Below are positions 7,225-15,796 of a DNA stretch of 48,387 nt, in pieces. This DNA is from an uncultured Acetatifactor sp. (GTDB taxonomy: Bacteria > Bacillota > Clostridia > Lachnospirales > Lachnospiraceae). The stretch spans positions 1 through 48,387 of the forward strand of contig CAJTOJ010000030.1 in NCBI GenBank assembly GCA_910577665.1, read 5' to 3'. The translations under genes were made by a program, and so were the position numbers. Under the pieces are notes generated by a model that saw nothing but the letters and a program-made list of their open reading frames with translations, was not told the DNA's origin and made no database searches. Positions within the stretch are counted from its first letter, which is position 1. Each line of letters starts with the position of its first letter.

Positions 7225-10200
7225 ATGGCTTTTGCACATCTCCACGTCCACACGGAATATTCCCTTCTGGACGGCTCCAACAAGATCAAGGAATATGTGG
7301 CCCGGGTGAAAGAACTGGGCATGGACAGCGCTGCCATCACGGATCACGGCGTCATGTATGGGGTCATTGACTTTTACAGGGCGGCCAAGGAGGCAGGGAT
7401 CAAGCCCATTCTGGGCTGTGAGGTCTATGTGGCCCCGAATTCCCGGTTTGACAAGGAACTGACGGGCGGGGAAGACCGGTATTACCATCTGGTGCTGCTG
7501 GCGGAGAACCAAACTGGTTATGCCAATCTGATGAAGATTGTCAGCCGTGGATTCACAGAAGGTTATTATTACCGTCCCAGGGTGGATATGGAGATCCTGG
7601 AGAGATACCATGAGGGGCTGATAGCCCTTTCCGCCTGTCTGGCAGGGGAAGTGCAGCGCTATATCACAAAAGGGCTGCCGGACGCGGCCAGGAAGGCAGC
7701 CAGGAAATATGAGTCCTGCTTTGGCAGGGGGAACTATTTTCTGGAATTGCAGGATCATGGGATTCCGGAGCAGCGTATGGTAAACACGGAGCTGCTGAAA
7801 ATGAGCAAGGAACTGGACATTCCCCTGGTGGCCACCAACGATGTCCACTACACCTATGCAAAGGATGCAGATTCCCATGATATTCTCCTGTGCCTGCAGA
7901 CAGGAAAGAAGCTCTCCGATGAGGACAGGATGCGTTATGAGGGCGGCCAGTATTATGTGAAGAGCGAGGAGGAGATGAAGGGGCTGTTCCCCTATGCCTG
8001 GGAAGCAGTGGAGAATACCCAGCGTATTGCAGACCGCTGCCATGTGGAGATCCAGTTCGGAGTTACAAAACTACCTCATTACCAGGTGCCGGAAGAATAT
8101 GATTCCTGGAGTTATCTGAACAAGCTCTGCGAGGACGGACTACAGGAGCGTTATACGGATATGACAGCTCTGGCTGGGGATACCGGACAGACCTTGCGGG
8201 AACGGCTGGACTATGAGCTGGATGTGATTCGGAGGATGGGATATGTGGATTATTTCCTGATTGTGTGGGATTTTATCAATTATGCCAGGAAAAACGGGAT
8301 CCCGGTAGGCCCGGGCAGGGGATCCGCGGCAGGAAGCATTGTTTCCTACTGTCTGAAGATCACCAATATTGATCCCATCCGTTACAGCCTGCTTTTTGAG
8401 CGTTTCCTAAATCCGGAGCGTGTGTCCATGCCCGATATTGATATTGACTTCTGCTTCAACCGCAGGCAGGAGGTCATTGACTATGTGGGGAGGAAATATG
8501 GTGCAGACAAGGTGGTACAGATCGTCACCTTCGGTACCATGGCCGCCAAGGGAGTGATCCGGGATGTGGGACGGGTGATGGACCTGCCCTACTCTTTTGT
8601 GGATTCTATTGCCAAGATGGTGCCTAATGAGCTGAATATTACCATAGAGCGGGCACTGGAGAAGAATCCGGAGTTGCGTAAACTCTGCCAGGAAGACCCC
8701 CAGGTAACCCATTTGATCGATATGTGTAAACGTCTGGAGGGTCTGCCCAGACACACTTCCATGCATGCAGCCGGGGTGGTGATCTGCCCGGAGGCAGCGG
8801 AGGAGTTTGTGCCCTTATCCCGGGGGAGTGACGGTTCCGTCACCACCCAGTTTACCATGACCACCCTGGAGGAGCTGGGACTTCTGAAGATGGACTTTCT
8901 GGGGCTGCGCACCTTGACGGTGATTCATGATGCGGTGGAATTTGTTCAGAAGGGTACCGGCAGGAAGATCGACATTGATCATATTGATTATGACGACATA
9001 AAAGTACTGGAGTCCATTGGCACAGGCCGGACGGAAGGAGTCTTCCAGTTGGAAAGTGCAGGAATGAAAAATTTTATGAAAGAACTGCGCCCACGCTCCC
9101 TGGAAGACATCATTGCCGGGATCTCCCTGTACCGTCCCGGCCCCATGGATTTCATTCCGAAATATATCAAGGGCAAGAACACCCACAGCGATGTGGTGTA
9201 TTCCTGTCCCCAGCTGGAACCAATTCTGGCACCTACTTACGGTTGTATTGTCTACCAGGAACAGGTGATGCAGATTGTCCGGGATCTGGGGGGATATACC
9301 CTGGGGCGGTCTGACCTGGTACGCCGGGCCATGAGCAAGAAGAAACAGTCCGTCATGGAGAAGGAGCGGGCCAATTTCATCTATGGCAATGAGGAGGAAG
9401 GGGTGCCTGGCTGTGTGGCCAAGGGAATAGACGAAAAAGTGGCGGCGGGCATCTATGAGGACATGATGGATTTTGCAAAATATGCCTTTAATAAGTCTCA
9501 CGCGGCCTGCTATGCGGTGGTAGCCTACCAGACAGCTTACTTGAAATACTATTATCCGGTGGAGTTCATGGCTGCACTCCTGACTTCTGTCATTGACAAT
9601 CCGGGCAAAGTGTCCGAATACATCTTAACCTGCCGCAGTATGGGCATCCGGATGCTGCCGCCGGACATTAATGAGGGAGAAAGCGGTTTCTCTGTAACAG
9701 GGAAAGGGATTCGTTATGCGCTGACGGCTATCAAGACTGTAGGACGCCCTGTAGCCGAGGTGATCGAAAAGGAGCGGGCTGAAAGAGGAATTTTTACTAA
9801 TCTGAAGGACTTCATTACCCGTGTGGCGGACAAGGATATCAATAAGCGGGCCATAGAGAATTTTATCAAGGCGGGTGCCCTGGACAGCCTGGGAGGAACC
9901 AGGAAGCAGTTCATGAGTGTGTATGTGCAGATCCTGGATGCCATCACCAGGGATAAGAAAAACAACCTGGCAGGGCAGCTCACTCTTTTTGACATTGCAG
10001 ATGATTCCCATAAGGACGAATTTGATATCCGGATGCCGGATGTGGGGGAATATACCAAAGAGATGCTGCTGGCTTTTGAGAAGGAGGTGCTGGGCATCTA
10101 TCTGAGCGGTCATCCCCTGGAGAGCTATCAGGAGCTGTGGAAGCGTCATATCACACATACTACCACGGATTTTGTCCTGGACGAGGAGGCTGGTGCAGTA

Positions 10201-10851
10201 CGGGTGCTGGACCAGGAAAACGTGGTGCTGGGAGGGATGATTGCGGACAAGACTATCAAATACACCAAAAACGACAAGGTCATGGCTTTCCTGAACCTGG
10301 AAGACCTGGTGGGAAATGTGGAAGTGGTAGTGTTCCCCAGGGATTATGAGCGCTATAGCGCCTTGCTGGCGGAGGATGCCAAAATCTTTGTAAAGGGCAG
10401 GGCCAATGTGGAGGAAGATAAGGACGGCAAACTGATCTGTGAGCAGATCCTGTCTTTTGAGGAGGCAGCCGGGGCAGGAGACGGCCCCATCTTCCGGAAC
10501 CGTTCTGGCAGGAACCAGAAAGATGGGCATGGTACCGGAAAGAATCGGAATGGGGACGGCAGGCCTGGAGGGTATGGTGTCCGAAATGGCGAGGGCAGAT
10601 CAGATGCTGCTGGATCGAAGCTTTTAAAGGGAATCTGGGTGCAGTTTCCGGATGCGGACAGCTACTATGCCAGGGAGAAGGAGCTTCTGGAGACAATAGC
10701 AGATTCTGATGGAAATGATGATGTGGTGATATTCCTGAAAAGCACCAGGGGATATAAGGTGCTGCCGCCCAATCAGCGGGTCTGTGCAGATCATTTACTA
10801 GAGGAAAAGCTGATGGCGGTTTTTGGCAGGGAAAACGTAAAAATTCGTTAA
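7225..10851 (+). CDS. dnaE: DNA polymerase III alpha subunit, DnaE type
   Basis: This roughly 1208-residue protein is a C-family replicative polymerase. Domains in order: PHP domain opening with HLHVHTEYSLLDG, the palm with PGRGSAAGS and the catalytic PDIDIDF (about 403-409), fingers/thumb, a helix-hairpin-helix region, an OB fold (about 1000-1075, starting near VVLGGMIADKTIKYT) and a short C-terminal domain. QLTLFD around residue 917 resembles a beta-clamp binding motif. Before the last domain lies a Gly/Arg/Asn-rich insert of about 50 residues, probably a flexible linker. In Firmicutes DnaE usually extends primers beside PolC. I chose ATG 7225 because GAGAGG lies just upstream; an in-frame ATG at 7213 is possible. 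pfkA follows with its own promoter. Confidence 0.95.
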   Translation: MAFAHLHVHTEYSLLDGSNKIKEYVARVKELGMDSAAITDHGVMYGVIDFYRAAKEAGIKPILGCEVYVAPNSRFDKELTGGEDRYYHLVLLAENQTGYANLMKIVSRGFTEGYYYRPRVDMEILERYHEGLIALSACLAGEVQRYITKGLPDAARKAARKYESCFGRGNYFLELQDHGIPEQRMVNTELLKMSKELDIPLVATNDVHYTYAKDADSHDILLCLQTGKKLSDEDRMRYEGGQYYVKSEEEMKGLFPYAWEAVENTQRIADRCHVEIQFGVTKLPHYQVPEEYDSWSYLNKLCEDGLQERYTDMTALAGDTGQTLRERLDYELDVIRRMGYVDYFLIVWDFINYARKNGIPVGPGRGSAAGSIVSYCLKITNIDPIRYSLLFERFLNPERVSMPDIDIDFCFNRRQEVIDYVGRKYGADKVVQIVTFGTMAAKGVIRDVGRVMDLPYSFVDSIAKMVPNELNITIERALEKNPELRKLCQEDPQVTHLIDMCKRLEGLPRHTSMHAAGVVICPEAAEEFVPLSRGSDGSVTTQFTMTTLEELGLLKMDFLGLRTLTVIHDAVEFVQKGTGRKIDIDHIDYDDIKVLESIGTGRTEGVFQLESAGMKNFMKELRPRSLEDIIAGISLYRPGPMDFIPKYIKGKNTHSDVVYSCPQLEPILAPTYGCIVYQEQVMQIVRDLGGYTLGRSDLVRRAMSKKKQSVMEKERANFIYGNEEEGVPGCVAKGIDEKVAAGIYEDMMDFAKYAFNKSHAACYAVVAYQTAYLKYYYPVEFMAALLTSVIDNPGKVSEYILTCRSMGIRMLPPDINEGESGFSVTGKGIRYALTAIKTVGRPVAEVIEKERAERGIFTNLKDFITRVADKDINKRAIENFIKAGALDSLGGTRKQFMSVYVQILDAITRDKKNNLAGQLTLFDIADDSHKDEFDIRMPDVGEYTKEMLLAFEKEVLGIYLSGHPLESYQELWKRHITHTTTDFVLDEEAGAVRVLDQENVVLGGMIADKTIKYTKNDKVMAFLNLEDLVGNVEVVVFPRDYERYSALLAEDAKIFVKGRANVEEDKDGKLICEQILSFEEAAGAGDGPIFRNRSGRNQKDGHGTGKNRNGDGRPGGYGVRNGEGRSDAAGSKLLKGIWVQFPDADSYYAREKELLETIADSDGNDDVVIFLKSTRGYKVLPPNQRVCADHLLEEKLMAVFGRENVKIR

Positions 10852-10867
10852 AAAAAGAACAGACCTA

Positions 10868-10896
10868 TTGAAAACCAAAAGCAAATAGATTAAAAT
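10868..10896 (+). promoter_or_regulatory. pfkA promoter
   Basis: TTGAAA (10868-10873), 17-nt spacer, TAAAAT (10891-10896), about 75 nt upstream of the pfkA start. dnaE has no obvious terminator before it, so read-through is also possible. Confidence 0.6.
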
Positions 10897-10971
10897 AAAG
10901 CAACAGAAGATACTAAAGTTTTCCAGATACAGGGTTGAGATAAAAGACAGGAGTTTGACAGGAGGTAAGTC

Positions 10972-11946
10972 ATGGCTAGTGAGATAAAGACAATTGGGAT
11001 TCTGACCAGCGGAGGAGATGCACCTGGCATGAATGCGGCGATCCGTTCCGCAGCCCGTACTGCAATTTCCAGAGGTCTGAAGGTGAAGGGTATCAAGAGA
11101 GGTTACATGGGGCTTCTGAATGAAGAGATTATAGATATGCAGGCCCGGAATGTCTCAGATATCATCCAGCGGGGCGGCACTATTCTGGGTACTGCCAGGT
11201 GTCTGGAGTTTAAGAGACCGGATATCCAGCAGAAGGCAGCGGAGATCTGTAGGCAGCATGGCATAGACGGTATCGTGGTGATTGGCGGAGATGGTTCTTA
11301 CAGAGGTGCCCAGGCGTTGTCCAGGCAGGGCATCAACACAATAGGGGTGCCAGGCACCATTGATCTGGACATTGCCTGTACGGAGTATACCATTGGCTTT
11401 GACACAGCTGTGAACACGGCCATGCAGGCCATTGACAAGGTCAAGGACACTTCCTCCTCCCATGAGCGCTGTAGCATTATCGAAGTTATGGGACGCAACG
11501 CAGGATATATCGCTTTATGGTGTGGCATTGCGAACGGCGCGGAAGATGTGCTGCTTCCGGAGAAATATGAGTATGACGAGCAGGAGATCATAGACCATAT
11601 CATAGAGAGCCGCAAGAAAGGCAAGACCCATCATCTGATCATCAACGCGGAGGGTATCGGCCATTCCACCTCCATGGCCCGGCGGATCGAAGCGGCCACG
11701 GGTATAGAGACAAGGGCTACAATCCTGGGCTACATGCAGCGTGGAGGCAATCCTACTGCCATGGACCGATATTATGCATCCATTATGGGGGCTTATGCAG
11801 TGGACATCATGATCAAGGGCAAGACCAACCGTGTGGTAGGTTATACCCATGGCCAGTTTACAGACTATGATATCGAGGAAGCATTGCAGATGCAGAAGAG
11901 CATTGATGACTACCAGTATGAGGTGGCACAGCTGCTGACAGTGTAA
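10972..11946 (+). CDS. pfkA: ATP-dependent 6-phosphofructokinase
   Basis: This enzyme phosphorylates fructose 6-phosphate in glycolysis. The 324-residue length fits bacterial PfkA. ILTSGGDAPGMNAAI forms the N-terminal phosphate loop, and GGDGS (105-109) has the Gly that marks ATP users; PPi-dependent enzymes have Asp there. The catalytic region reads GTIDLD (about 128-133) where most PfkA have GTIDND: both Asp residues are kept and Asn is replaced by Leu. MGRNAGYIAL and the C-terminal substrate-binding GYMQRGGNPTAMDR are intact. A strong SD (AGGAGG) precedes ATG. The gene ends at its own terminator. Confidence 0.95.
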   Translation: MASEIKTIGILTSGGDAPGMNAAIRSAARTAISRGLKVKGIKRGYMGLLNEEIIDMQARNVSDIIQRGGTILGTARCLEFKRPDIQQKAAEICRQHGIDGIVVIGGDGSYRGAQALSRQGINTIGVPGTIDLDIACTEYTIGFDTAVNTAMQAIDKVKDTSSSHERCSIIEVMGRNAGYIALWCGIANGAEDVLLPEKYEYDEQEIIDHIIESRKKGKTHHLIINAEGIGHSTSMARRIEAATGIETRATILGYMQRGGNPTAMDRYYASIMGAYAVDIMIKGKTNRVVGYTHGQFTDYDIEEALQMQKSIDDYQYEVAQLLTV

Positions 11947-11970
11947 GGAAATGGGGAACAGATCAGGAAA

Positions 11971-11996
11971 AGGGGCAGGAAACTGCCCCTTCTTTT
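11971..11996 (+). terminator. pfkA terminator
   Basis: GGGGCAG, loop GAAA, CTGCCCC, then TTCTTTT. Confidence 0.85.
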
Positions 11997-12147
11997 CAGC
12001 CAGGGGACGCCTTAAGAAGGCAATCATTTAAAGGCAGAAGGTTCAGTCTGCCAGGTAACAGATATGAGGATAAAAGCCTCTTCCAGAAGGCAGCGGCCAA
12101 CAGACATGAGAGCGTTTGCCGGAAGACACAGGCAAAACAGCCAGGCA

Positions 12148-12220
12148 GGAAAACAGTGCAGGGCAACAGACAGGGGGATTGCACGGAAAAACAGTGCAGA
12201 CACATAGACAGGGGGGATGG
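12148..12220 (+). repeat. Tandem duplication of the trmH ribosome-binding region
   Basis: GGAAAACAGTGCAGGGCAAC...AGACAGGGGGATTG (12148-12181) recurs as GGAAAAACAGTGCAGACACA...AGACAGGGGGGATGG (12185-12220). The second copy holds the SD and start codon of the next gene; the first has a decaying copy of both. Weaker related repeats occur near 12053 and 12106. Confidence 0.6.
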
Positions 12221-12222
12221 CC

Positions 12223-13011
12223 ATGATTACCAGCAGCTCAAACCCAAAGGTAAAACAGGTGGTGCAATGGCGGGAGAAGGCGAAGGAAAGAAACAGTGCA
12301 GGAATTTTCCTGGTGGAAGGTTTTAAGATGTATGAGGAGGCTCCGGCAGGGGAGATATGTCAGGTGTATGTGTCTGAACAGGTCCTGGAGAAAGCCGCTG
12401 CCCATCCGGGTGTATACAGAAAATTACAGGAGACAGGATATGAGGTAGTGTCCGGGGAAGCATTCCGGAAAATGTCTGACACCCAGGCACCACAGGGACT
12501 GCTTTGTGTGGTGAAGCAGCCCCGGTACAGCCTGGAGTCCATGCTTGGGACGGCCTGCCCCTTGCTGGTAATCCTGGAAAATCTCCAGGATCCAGGCAAC
12601 CTGGGGACCATTCTGCGTACCGGGGAGGGTGCCGGGGTCACAGGGGTCATCCTAGCTGGACAGACCGTGGATATTTTCAATCCCAAAGTAATCCGGTCTA
12701 CCATGGGATCCATCTATCGGGTTCCTTTTGTCTATGTGGAAAATATAGCGGATACCATGGTTAAACTGCATGCTGCACGGATCCGTACCTATGCAGCCCA
12801 TCTGGAGGGAGAGAGGGAGTATGACAGTTTTACTTTCCGGGAGGGAACGGCATTCTTGATTGGCAACGAGGGGCAGGGGCTGAGCAGGGAGCTGGCTGCC
12901 CTGGCAGATACATACCTGAAGATTCCCATGGAGGGACAGGTGGAATCTTTGAACGCCGCAGTGGCGGCCTCCCTTCTGCTGTATGAAGCCCACAGGAACC
13001 GGAAGGGATAA
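12223..13011 (+). CDS. TrmH/SpoU-family RNA 2'-O-ribose methyltransferase
   Basis: This is a SPOUT-fold methyltransferase that adds a methyl group to a ribose 2'-OH in rRNA or tRNA using SAM. An N-terminal SpoU substrate-binding domain (about 1-95) precedes the catalytic domain. The catalytic domain carries motif 1 (LENLQDPGNLGTILRTGEG, with the conserved Asn and Arg), motif 2 (FLIGNEGQGLS) and motif 3 (VESLNAAVAASLLLYE), which form the knot that binds SAM. The GGGGGG SD is best spaced for ATG 12223; an in-frame ATG at 12217 is the alternative. The substrate position cannot be deduced; RlmB-like or TsnR-like assignments are both possible. proC follows within 45 nt and may be cotranscribed. 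Confidence 0.88.
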   Translation: MITSSSNPKVKQVVQWREKAKERNSAGIFLVEGFKMYEEAPAGEICQVYVSEQVLEKAAAHPGVYRKLQETGYEVVSGEAFRKMSDTQAPQGLLCVVKQPRYSLESMLGTACPLLVILENLQDPGNLGTILRTGEGAGVTGVILAGQTVDIFNPKVIRSTMGSIYRVPFVYVENIADTMVKLHAARIRTYAAHLEGEREYDSFTFREGTAFLIGNEGQGLSRELAALADTYLKIPMEGQVESLNAAVAASLLLYEAHRNRKG

Positions 13012-13055
13012 AACGGAGGGAATGTATTCCCCCTAAGTGGACAGGAGGTATCATG

Positions 13056-13862
13056 ATGAAAATAGGGTTTATCGGACTGGGGAATATGGCTATGGCTATG
13101 ATCGGGGGTGTCCTGGCAAAGGGCCTGGCCCGTCCGGAGGAGATCATGGGATCGGCCAGGACTGCCGCAACCAGGGAAGCGGTAAAACAGGCTTATGGTA
13201 TTGCCACGGTACCGGAGAATAAACAGGTGGCTATATGGGCGGATGTCCTGTTCCTGGCAGTAAAACCTGCCGTATTTCCGGAAGTAATCCCCCAGATCAG
13301 AGAGGAGATCCGGGAAGATACCCTGGTGGTGAGTATTGCGGCAGGCAGGAGCCTGGCATATCTGGAGCAGGCCTTTGGGGACGGCGGGAAAGGAACCCGG
13401 AAACTGATCCGCTGTATGCCAAATACCCCGGCCCTGGTAGGAGAAGGCTGTACCGGGGTCTGTGCAGGGGAAGAAGTGTCCCCGGAGGAGCTTCACAAGG
13501 TGCTGGAACTGCTGGGGGCCTTTGGCATGGTACATGTGGTTCCGGAATCCTTGATGGATGTGGTGGTGGGCGTCAGCGGAAGCGCCCCGGCCTATGTGTT
13601 TCTGTTTCTGGAAGCTATGGCTGATGAGGCGGTGGCCCAGGGGATGCCACGGAAGCAGGCTTATGCATTTGCTGCCCAGGCAGTGCTGGGTAGTGCCAGG
13701 ATGCTTCTGGAGACAGGTAGGCACCCTGGAGAACTGAAGGATATGGTTTGTTCTCCAGGCGGCACCACCATCCAGGCTGTGAAAGTGCTGGAGAAGAAGG
13801 GGCTTAGAGCGGCTGTCATGGATGCCATGGAGGCCTGTATTGAGAAATCCAGAAACTTATGA
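13056..13862 (+). CDS. proC: Pyrroline-5-carboxylate reductase
   Basis: ProC reduces 1-pyrroline-5-carboxylate to proline with NAD(P)H, the last step of proline synthesis. The N-terminal Rossmann motif GFIGLGNMA binds the dinucleotide. The central MPNTPALVGEG and SGSAPAYVF segments and the C-terminal family signature MVCSPGGTTIQAV are all present. The length of about 268 residues is normal. AGGAGG at 13043-13048 favours ATG 13056; ATG 13053 directly before it is the alternative. Confidence 0.95.
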   Translation: MKIGFIGLGNMAMAMIGGVLAKGLARPEEIMGSARTAATREAVKQAYGIATVPENKQVAIWADVLFLAVKPAVFPEVIPQIREEIREDTLVVSIAAGRSLAYLEQAFGDGGKGTRKLIRCMPNTPALVGEGCTGVCAGEEVSPEELHKVLELLGAFGMVHVVPESLMDVVVGVSGSAPAYVFLFLEAMADEAVAQGMPRKQAYAFAAQAVLGSARMLLETGRHPGELKDMVCSPGGTTIQAVKVLEKKGLRAAVMDAMEACIEKSRNL

Positions 13863-13885
13863 ATTTAATAATCGCATGATTTTTT

Positions 13886-14091
13886 CCATATGCTTTCCAT
13901 AGGCTGAACTTTTCCGGCAAAAGTTCAGCCCATGTCCATTCGCAAAACCGCGCCTGCGGCGCTCTTCGCCGTTTCACGGCTCATTTTTTTGCTCATAGAC
14001 GGTAGACGGGCATTCCCTCAGTGGAAAACAATGGGTGAAAATTCGTGCAAGCACGATTTTTGCCCATGCGCTTCCCACTGGCTGAACTTTT
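13886..14091 (+). repeat. Structured intergenic element with hairpins and a direct repeat
   Basis: No gene is visible. The element starts and ends with copies of one 28-nt sequence ending in GGCTGAACTTTT (13886-13913 and 14064-14091; several mismatches upstream of that core). The first copy folds with AAAAGTTCAGCC (13919-13930) into a perfect 12-bp hairpin. Short stems GCGCC/GGCGC and GCCGT/ACGGC follow. A long hairpin spans 14019-14080: CAGTGG with CCACTG outside, ATGGG with CCCAT inside, CGTGC with GCACG at the tip. None has a proper T-run. It looks like a dispersed palindromic repeat or MITE remnant. Confidence 0.55.
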
Positions 14092-14112
14092 GATGCAAAA
14101 ATGATGCAAAAC

Positions 14113-14141
14113 TTGACAAATGGGAATTCTTCTGTTATGAT
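14113..14141 (+). promoter_or_regulatory. Promoter of the SleB-type hydrolase
   Basis: Consensus TTGACA (14113-14118), 17-nt spacer, TATGAT (14136-14141). Confidence 0.75.
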
Positions 14142-14146
14142 GACTC

Positions 14147-14180
14147 TTGTAACAAATTTAACAAGTTTGTAATAAATTTA
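14147..14180 (+). promoter_or_regulatory. Possible operator: 14-nt direct repeat at the transcription start
   Basis: TTGTAACAAATTTA (14147-14160) and TTGTAATAAATTTA (14167-14180) differ at one base and are exactly 20 bp apart, two DNA turns, covering about +1 to +33. The TGTAAY cores resemble half-sites of WalR-type cell-wall regulators, but the spacing differs from the known WalR box, so the regulator is unassigned. Confidence 0.4.
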
Positions 14181-14228
14181 GGAATAAATGGAATACTATT
14201 GTTAATATTTGTTTGGGAGGTAACCAAG

Positions 14229-15317
14229 ATGACTAGAAGCAAACAACTGCTGTCTGCGGTGCTGGGGCTTTTGCTGTCATTGGCTCTTGTCCTGCAGGCT
14301 GGCCTTACCGTTTGTGCCGCAGGGACAGGAGATCTGGTGGAGGTTGATCTGCGCGGAGGGGTAGCTGCTGTATTGAATCCGGGGCAGGGCAATTCTTCTG
14401 AGGTGGTGGAAGCTACAGCCAGGGCGCTGAACCTGGATATCTGGAGTGAGCAGAAGGAAGAAGAGACCAGCACATTGGTGATGGCTAATGTGCAGAGCGC
14501 ACTGAATGTGCGCAGCGAGGCCGGAGAAGAGGCAGATAAGGTAGGAAAGCTTTACAAGGACTGTGGAGGCAGGATCCTGGAGAGAAAAGACGGATGGACG
14601 AAGCTCCAGTCAGGCAATATCATCGGGTGGGCTTCTGATGAATACCTGCTCTTTGGGGAAGATGCCACAGCCCTTGCAAATGAAGTGGGCAAGATGATTG
14701 CCACAATCGACACGGATGCCCTTAGTGTCCGTATGGAACCCAGCACTGAGGCAGGACGTTATGGGGTACTGCCCCAGGGAGAGATCGTGGAAGTGTTAAG
14801 CGAGACAGAAGACGGCTGGATCTGTATTGACTACGAAGGCCAGGACGGCTATGTGTCTGCCGAATATGTGGCACTGGATTTCCTGATTGACGCAGGGGAG
14901 ACCATGGACGAGATCAAGGCCAGGGAAGAGGCAGAGAGAGAGGCCAAGCGTCATGTGAATTATGGGGAATATACCACAGATGCGGATACTACATTGCTGC
15001 TGGCAGCACTGATCCAGTGTGAGGCAGGCGGTGAGAGTTACGAAGGCCAGGTAGCTGTTGGGGCCGTGGTCATGAACCGTGTGCGCAGTGCGGCATATCC
15101 CGACAGTATCCACGGTGTGATCTATGCTTCCGGACAGTTTACACCGGCTTTGAACGGCAAGGTGAACAGGGTCTATGAATCCGGCAGGATCAAGGAAAGC
15201 TGCATCCAGGCAGCCCAGGAAGCTCTGTCCGGTGTATCCAATGTAGGTGACCTGACCCACTTCAGGCGCAACAATGGACGGGAAGGACTGGTAATCGGAA
15301 ATCATGTGTTCTATTAA
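14229..15317 (+). CDS. Secreted SH3-domain cell-wall hydrolase (SleB/Hydrolase_2 type)
   Basis: This 362-residue protein has a signal peptide (basic start, hydrophobic core, cleavage near VCAA at about 31), two bacterial SH3 domains (about 80-135 with ALNVRSEAGEEADKVGKL, and 150-215 with LSVRMEPSTEAGRYGVL), a charged helical linker, and a C-terminal Hydrolase_2 domain (about 250-362). The likely catalytic Glu lies in LIQCEAGGESYEGQVAVGAVVMNRV, the signature of spore-cortex-lytic SleB/CwlJ-like enzymes. It should act on peptidoglycan outside the cell; in vegetative cells this could mean wall turnover rather than germination. The start is set by GGGAGG 9 nt upstream. It has its own promoter and terminator. 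Confidence 0.88.
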   Translation: MTRSKQLLSAVLGLLLSLALVLQAGLTVCAAGTGDLVEVDLRGGVAAVLNPGQGNSSEVVEATARALNLDIWSEQKEEETSTLVMANVQSALNVRSEAGEEADKVGKLYKDCGGRILERKDGWTKLQSGNIIGWASDEYLLFGEDATALANEVGKMIATIDTDALSVRMEPSTEAGRYGVLPQGEIVEVLSETEDGWICIDYEGQDGYVSAEYVALDFLIDAGETMDEIKAREEAEREAKRHVNYGEYTTDADTTLLLAALIQCEAGGESYEGQVAVGAVVMNRVRSAAYPDSIHGVIYASGQFTPALNGKVNRVYESGRIKESCIQAAQEALSGVSNVGDLTHFRRNNGREGLVIGNHVFY

Positions 15318-15391
15318 GGAAAACTGACTTGAAACAGTTTCTTGAAAGCAGAAAACCTGCGGATATACTATTTTCGCAGGACTGCTACAGG

Positions 15392-15438
15392 AAAGGGCTG
15401 ATGTGTTACGGATTGTTCCGGGCAGATCGGCCCTTTTT
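15392..15438 (+). terminator. Terminator of the SleB-type hydrolase
   Basis: AAAGGGCTGAT (15392-15402) pairs with ATCGGCCCTTT (15426-15436, one G-T pair), followed by T residues. Confidence 0.7.
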
Positions 15439-15530
15439 CCTACCCTGGTTATGTTGTACAATATGCATCTGTGCTGGCTTTTGATGTATAGTAGATATAT
15501 GGATGTAATGGCCATGTGCCGGAAGATAGA

Positions 15531-15632
15531 ATGTCCTTTTCATTCCGGAGACAGGAAGCCGTGAAACAGATAGCTGGCAGACGTCCGGAGGTATCTGCAA
15601 ATTTATGGAATATATGGAGGCAGATGCAATGA
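15531..15632 (+). CDS. Possible small ORF, 33 residues
   Basis: ATG preceded by GGAAG; the peptide begins MSFSFRRQEAVKQ and is basic. I recognise no family. Its TGA overlaps the ATG of the next small ORF, the arrangement of translationally coupled genes. It lies in a 480-bp gap (15318-15796) otherwise holding two terminators. It may be decayed DNA rather than a gene. Confidence 0.2.
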   Translation: MSFSFRRQEAVKQIAGRRPEVSANLWNIWRQMQ

Positions 15633-15739
15633 TCCACGAACTCACAGAGACAGAAAAAGCGGGAATCTCATCCGGGCAGTTAAAATATATAGGGAGATCC
15701 AAAAACTTTCCTATGATTAAAAGCAGGCGGCGCCCTTGA
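15629..15739 (+). CDS. Possible small ORF, 36 residues
   Basis: ATG with a good SD (GGAGG, 8 nt upstream). The peptide starts MIHELTETEKAGIS and ends basic; its last codons lie within the palindrome at 15726-15758. No family is recognised. Coupling to the upstream small ORF (ATGA overlap) is the main reason to list it. Confidence 0.25.
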   Translation: MIHELTETEKAGISSGQLKYIGRSKNFPMIKSRRRP

Positions 15740-15758
15740 TCATCCCCCTGGCGCCGCC
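15726..15758 (-). terminator. Terminator of the minus-strand gene
   Basis: GGCGGCGCC (15726-15734) and GGCGCCGCC (15750-15758) form a perfect 9-bp stem. Read on the minus strand it is followed by TGCTTTT, which suits the gene ending at 15797. Confidence 0.6.
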
Positions 15759-15796
15759 CATAGTGAAGTAGTTTCTTTTAGATCTTACGGACTCAG

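Noticed and set aside
10972..11946. PPi-dependent phosphofructokinase
   Set aside because: The nucleotide motif is GGDGS, not GGDD, which points to ATP.
13902..13930. Terminator for proC
   Set aside because: The 12-bp stem is perfect but no T-run follows on either strand.
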